Source: Legionellaceae bacterium (lineage in GTDB: Bacteria > Pseudomonadota > Gammaproteobacteria > Legionellales > Legionellaceae). From it: a stretch of DNA of 9,782 bases. The position numbers were made by a program, and so were the translations under genes. How positions within the stretch are numbered: position 1 is the stretch's first letter; each line of letters opens with the position of its first letter. This document shows positions 7,783 to 9,782 of the stretch, piece by piece. The notes beneath the pieces were generated by a model. That model made no database searches and was not told the DNA's origin. It saw only the letters and a program-made list of their open reading frames with translations. The stretch is from assembly GCA_023266075.1 (NCBI GenBank), contig JAHFRX010000052.1:1-9782 (forward strand), written 5' to 3'.

Positions 7783-7986
7783 TTAAGTTGTCGTCCCCGC
7801 GCAGTATAGATCATTTGCTCCGTAAATATGCGCAGTATAATATTTAATTTTTTGAATTTGATGTGATGAATCGAGTAAGTTTGAAAATAGTGCTTTTAAG
7901 TCGAGCCATTTATGAGCCGAGTTTTTGAGACAACCATAATACAAGTTAAATCCATCTACGTAAATGGTTGTTTGTTTTTTATCCAT
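7783..7986 (-). pseudogene. N-terminal remnant of a NYN-domain (DUF88/LabA-like) gene
   Basis: Reading from the ATG at 7986, the product begins MDKKQTTIYVDGFNLYYGC and continues with HKWLDLKALFSNLL and IQKIKYYTAHIYG. This is the N-terminal part of NYN-domain proteins, a PIN-like nuclease fold in which the Asp of VDGFNLYYG is a metal-binding residue. Family members are typically much longer (around 200 residues or more). Here recognisable similarity stops near residue 55 and a stop follows after a short unrelated tail (ANDLYCAGTTT). The remaining catalytic acidic residues and the C-terminal half are absent, and I see no continuation in other frames before the repeat at 7753. An in-frame ATG at 8049 would extend the product by 21 residues, but that stretch is encoded by the terminator hairpin. 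No Shine-Dalgarno is visible at either start. I read it as a truncated gene left between the two repeats. Confidence 0.7.
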
Positions 7987-7999
7987 TTTATAAAGCCAC

Positions 8000-8027
8000 A
8001 AAAAACAAGAGCCCCCGAAGAGGCTCT
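8000..8027 (-). terminator. Intrinsic terminator or attenuator with UUCG tetraloop
   Basis: On the minus strand AGAGCCTC and GGGGCTCT (8-bp stem, one G-U pair) close a UUCG tetraloop (8016-8019), followed by TGTTTTTT. It stands about 30 nt downstream of the probable start site of the promoter at 8067-8096 and 14 nt before the NYN remnant's ATG. It would therefore stop most transcripts before the remnant. Confidence 0.82.
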
Positions 8028-8060
8028 GCGCCCAAGGAGAATAGTCCATGGGGAAGTAGT
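8000..8060 (-). ncRNA. Candidate small RNA or attenuated leader (~60 nt)
   Basis: A consensus promoter (8067-8096) followed about 60 nt later by a strong intrinsic terminator defines a short transcription unit with no convincing gene in it. The 5' half is pyrimidine-rich and contains TTCTCCTT (complement of 8035-8042), which could pair with Shine-Dalgarno sequences. Alternatives are a transcription-attenuation leader for the NYN gene, or a promoter and a terminator joined by chance in a rearranged segment. An ATG at 8049 opens an in-frame path through the hairpin into the NYN remnant but has no Shine-Dalgarno. Confidence 0.4.
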
Positions 8061-8066
8061 ATCGTG

Positions 8067-8096
8067 ATTATATTAAACAATAGCGCTATATGTCAA
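8067..8096 (-). promoter_or_regulatory. Consensus sigma70 promoter with palindromic spacer
   Basis: On the minus strand TTGACA (complement of 8091-8096) and TATAAT (complement of 8067-8072) both match consensus exactly, with an 18-bp spacer. An A8 tract lies just upstream of the -35 (8098-8105), like an UP element. The spacer holds the perfect 10-bp palindrome ATAGCGCTAT (8080-8089), placed where a repressor would block RNA polymerase. Transcription should start near 8060. Confidence 0.75.
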
Positions 8097-8114
8097 ATTT
8101 TTTTTGGACTGTTA

Positions 8115-8161
8115 ATTCTCCGTGAATCGTTGAAAAATAGTACTCAGGATATGATTCTCAG
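8115..8161. repeat. Direct repeat, copy 2 (REP/MITE-like)
   Basis: This is the second copy of the repeat at 7706-7753, in the same orientation, with 36 identical bases at 8115-8150. It lacks the outer GGAG arm of copy 1 and carries a 2-nt insertion. Its right end directly abuts the stop codon (8162-8164) of the effector-like gene. The homology continues weakly into that gene: CTACCTAGT at 8162-8170 matches CTACCTCGT at 7757-7765 in 8 of 9 positions. Confidence 0.9.
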
Positions 8162-9782
8162 CTACCTAGTAAAAGGCTTGTGTGTAGTGACCTCGTCGCC
8201 CTCAATGACAACTCTTTTTTTATCATCTCTTGAGGATTGCTGTTGTTGCTGTTGACGCTCCGCTTGTAGTGTTGCTCTGATATCTCTCTGAGCTTCTTCT
8301 GGAGGGTACTGTTCTAAGATAGGTCTTACATCTGCTTCTTCGGCCTCATCATTGGCATCCATCTCCTCCTCATCCTCAACACCCTCATCGCTATTCACCC
8401 TGTTATCCTCATTCGTCGTAGCCTCATTATTAGAGAGACTTTCTTTTTCAACAGGATCTGTCTTAGGATTCCAAAATTTATGGGCACCGTATACAACACT
8501 TGTTCCGAAAAACGCTGATGCAAGTAGTCCTAGACCATATCCAATTTGTTGAATTACGGGTAATGCGTTAAATCCTTGGTAGAGCTGATAAGCAAACGGC
8601 GAAGCACCATGAAGCGCTGGCTGAACCACATAGTGTAGCGCACCGCTAAAAGCGACGTTGGCGAAGTGCACGATGGGTCCTCCTAACGCTTGGATCATGC
8701 CACCTAAGTGTACCCATGCACCGCCAGATACAAGATAAGGTAAAACAGCCACCTTAAGGTTATACAATATCATGAGGGCAAAGGGTGTAGCAGCCCCGTG
8801 GCTCACAGCGCAGATAACAAGCGTCAAAACAACAACTGCAATAATGACACCAATGACAATCAATGCTTTCGTTGAATCAGACATCTTTTTGTTTTGTTTA
8901 GGTAAGTCTTTGTGTAACTTCTGCAGTGCTTTTAAAGCATTTGGGTGTGTTGGATCCGCTAAAACAATTGCGGATTGATTCAGTGTATCAGCCAATTGCC
9001 TCATCGGCTTTTCCATGTCTTTAATTTTACCTTCTTTGTACAGTTTAATGATATTTTCTTTTTCTTCGTCTGCGGCAGCCATTAAGTCGACGATGGTCTT
9101 GTCAAGTGCTTGATCTAAAGCATCATTACGCTTGGTATCTAATACATTTCTACTATCACGCTCAGCGCTTTTTTCGGCCACGACTTTTAGAAGAAGCGCT
9201 TTTCCTGCATCGTACATCTCAATCCCTGGAGATTGTGCATATTTATTGTCTTCTTGATGATAAGCGTCTATCGCCTCTTTTAGACGCTGTGCGTCTTCTG
9301 CTTTTTCTGGATCAGCTTTTTTGAAAGCCGCAAATGTTGCGCCAAACATACGATTAGATTTCTGTTCCAAACTGAGATGCTCATTTCGTTTTGAGATTTC
9401 GGCAATTTGCGTATGAATGCCTTCTAAGCGTTGATAGGCCTCTCCTGCCCGCGCTAATCCCTCCCGCCCATTGGTGGTGGGTAACGATAAAGAACGTATG
9501 ATGTCTGCTTCTTCAGTAAAGAGCTTTGACAATTTTTGAAATTCGCGTGATTTTTCTTCATCTGAGGTCTTCTCATTATCACGTACATTCTGATAGGCAT
9601 CGACCATAATACCTTGGTGAGCTGTTTTAATAAATCTGCGAAGGCTGTCATGTGCACCCAATCCATGTGCACCCAATTCCCGCGTCATATTGTCATTAGC
9701 CTGCTGGATTGACTCAAATGCTTTTCTAGACTGCTGAATTGCCTTCTCCACCTCAGAAATTTTTGGTGTTTGTGGTAGTGTT
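8162..9782 (-). CDS. Large coiled-coil membrane protein with acidic tail, effector-like; 5' end beyond the window
   Basis: I do not recognise this family. The frame is open to the window edge, reading TLPQTPKISEVEK before the GTG at 9751. The gene therefore most likely starts outside the window, and that GTG (529 codons to the stop) is internal. Numbering from the GTG, residues 1-290 are charged, mostly helical and coiled-coil-like, with an imperfect GAHGL/GAHDS repeat near 27-36. Residues 295-319 form a clear transmembrane helix (ALIVIGVIIAVVVLTLVICA). Further hydrophobic or amphipathic stretches follow at 322-345, 345-375 and 398-427. Residues 442-476 are strongly acidic (DEGVEDEEEMDANDEAEEAD); a six-Gln run is at 500-505, and the end is basic/polar (HKPFTR). 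No signal peptide can be judged. Long coiled coil, central hydrophobic hairpin and Glu-rich C-terminal part recall Dot/Icm-type secreted effectors of Legionellales, but that is inference from architecture. The gene ends exactly at repeat copy 2. Confidence 0.85.
   Translation of the reverse strand, partial: TLPQTPKISEVEKAIQQSRKAFESIQQANDNMTRELGAHGLGAHDSLRRFIKTAHQGIMVDAYQNVRDNEKTSDEEKSREFQKLSKLFTEEADIIRSLSLPTTNGREGLARAGEAYQRLEGIHTQIAEISKRNEHLSLEQKSNRMFGATFAAFKKADPEKAEDAQRLKEAIDAYHQEDNKYAQSPGIEMYDAGKALLLKVVAEKSAERDSRNVLDTKRNDALDQALDKTIVDLMAAADEEKENIIKLYKEGKIKDMEKPMRQLADTLNQSAIVLADPTHPNALKALQKLHKDLPKQNKKMSDSTKALIVIGVIIAVVVLTLVICAVSHGAATPFALMILYNLKVAVLPYLVSGGAWVHLGGMIQALGGPIVHFANVAFSGALHYVVQPALHGASPFAYQLYQGFNALPVIQQIGYGLGLLASAFFGTSVVYGAHKFWNPKTDPVEKESLSNNEATTNEDNRVNSDEGVEDEEEMDANDEAEEADVRPILEQYPPEEAQRDIRATLQAERQQQQQQSSRDDKKRVVIEGDEVTTHKPFTR
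9649..9677. repeat. Short in-frame tandem repeat inside the effector-like gene
   Basis: CATGTGCACCCAAT occurs at 9649-9662 and 9664-9677 (period 15 bp), duplicating five codons (Gly-Ala-His plus two) in the helical N-terminal part of the encoded protein. Confidence 0.8.

Noticed and set aside
7706..8161. CRISPR-like array from the repeated 36-bp unit
   Set aside because: There are only two copies, separated by 373 bp that contain a promoter and a broken gene; there are no regular spacers and no cas genes.
7968..8255. 95-codon plus-strand reading frame across the repeat region
   Set aside because: It runs antisense to the NYN remnant, the terminator, repeat copy 2 and the Gln run of the effector gene (giving a poly-Cys end), and resembles no protein family.
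9749..9751. GTG as the start codon of the effector-like gene
   Set aside because: The frame stays open upstream to the window edge and the only purine-rich motif (GAGG) touches the GTG with no spacing. A start outside the window is more likely.

Overview
The window is a piece of a gammaproteobacterial chromosome. The order rpsU - yqeY - dnaG - rpoD is the classic macromolecular-synthesis operon. The moderately AT-rich base use, and a large coiled-coil/membrane protein resembling a secreted effector next to housekeeping genes, are reminiscent of Legionellales (Legionella/Coxiella relatives). That placement is an inference, not something the sequence proves.

Left part (1-1009, plus strand): the C-terminal ~150 residues of GroEL with its GGM tail, a strong intrinsic terminator, then a complete Dps-family mini-ferritin gene. 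Middle part (998-7630, all minus strand): transcription starts at a good sigma70 promoter (-35 at 7697-7702, -10 at 7674-7679). It runs through rpsU (ribosomal protein S21), a GatB/YqeY-like gene, dnaG (primase) and rpoD (primary sigma factor), and probably into a large MscS-family mechanosensitive channel gene that starts about 17-23 bp after the rpoD stop. The channel gene overlaps the 3' end of dps tail to tail.

Right part (7631-9782) is the unusual section. Two direct copies of a repeat (36 bp identical, about 45 bp overall) lie 409 bp apart. One sits 3 bp from the -35 box of the rpsU operon; the other touches the stop codon of an effector-like gene. Between them, on the minus strand, are a consensus promoter with a 10-bp palindrome in its spacer, a UUCG-tetraloop intrinsic terminator only about 60 nt downstream (a possible small RNA or attenuator), and the N-terminal remnant of a NYN-domain (DUF88/LabA-like) gene. 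The last gene, open to the window edge, encodes a protein with a long helical N-terminal part, a hydrophobic membrane region, a very acidic stretch and a glutamine run. I do not recognise its family.

The housekeeping genes link ribosome assembly, replication priming, global transcription and, by position, osmotic protection. The segment between the repeats looks like a decayed or rearranged insertion placed directly upstream of that operon.
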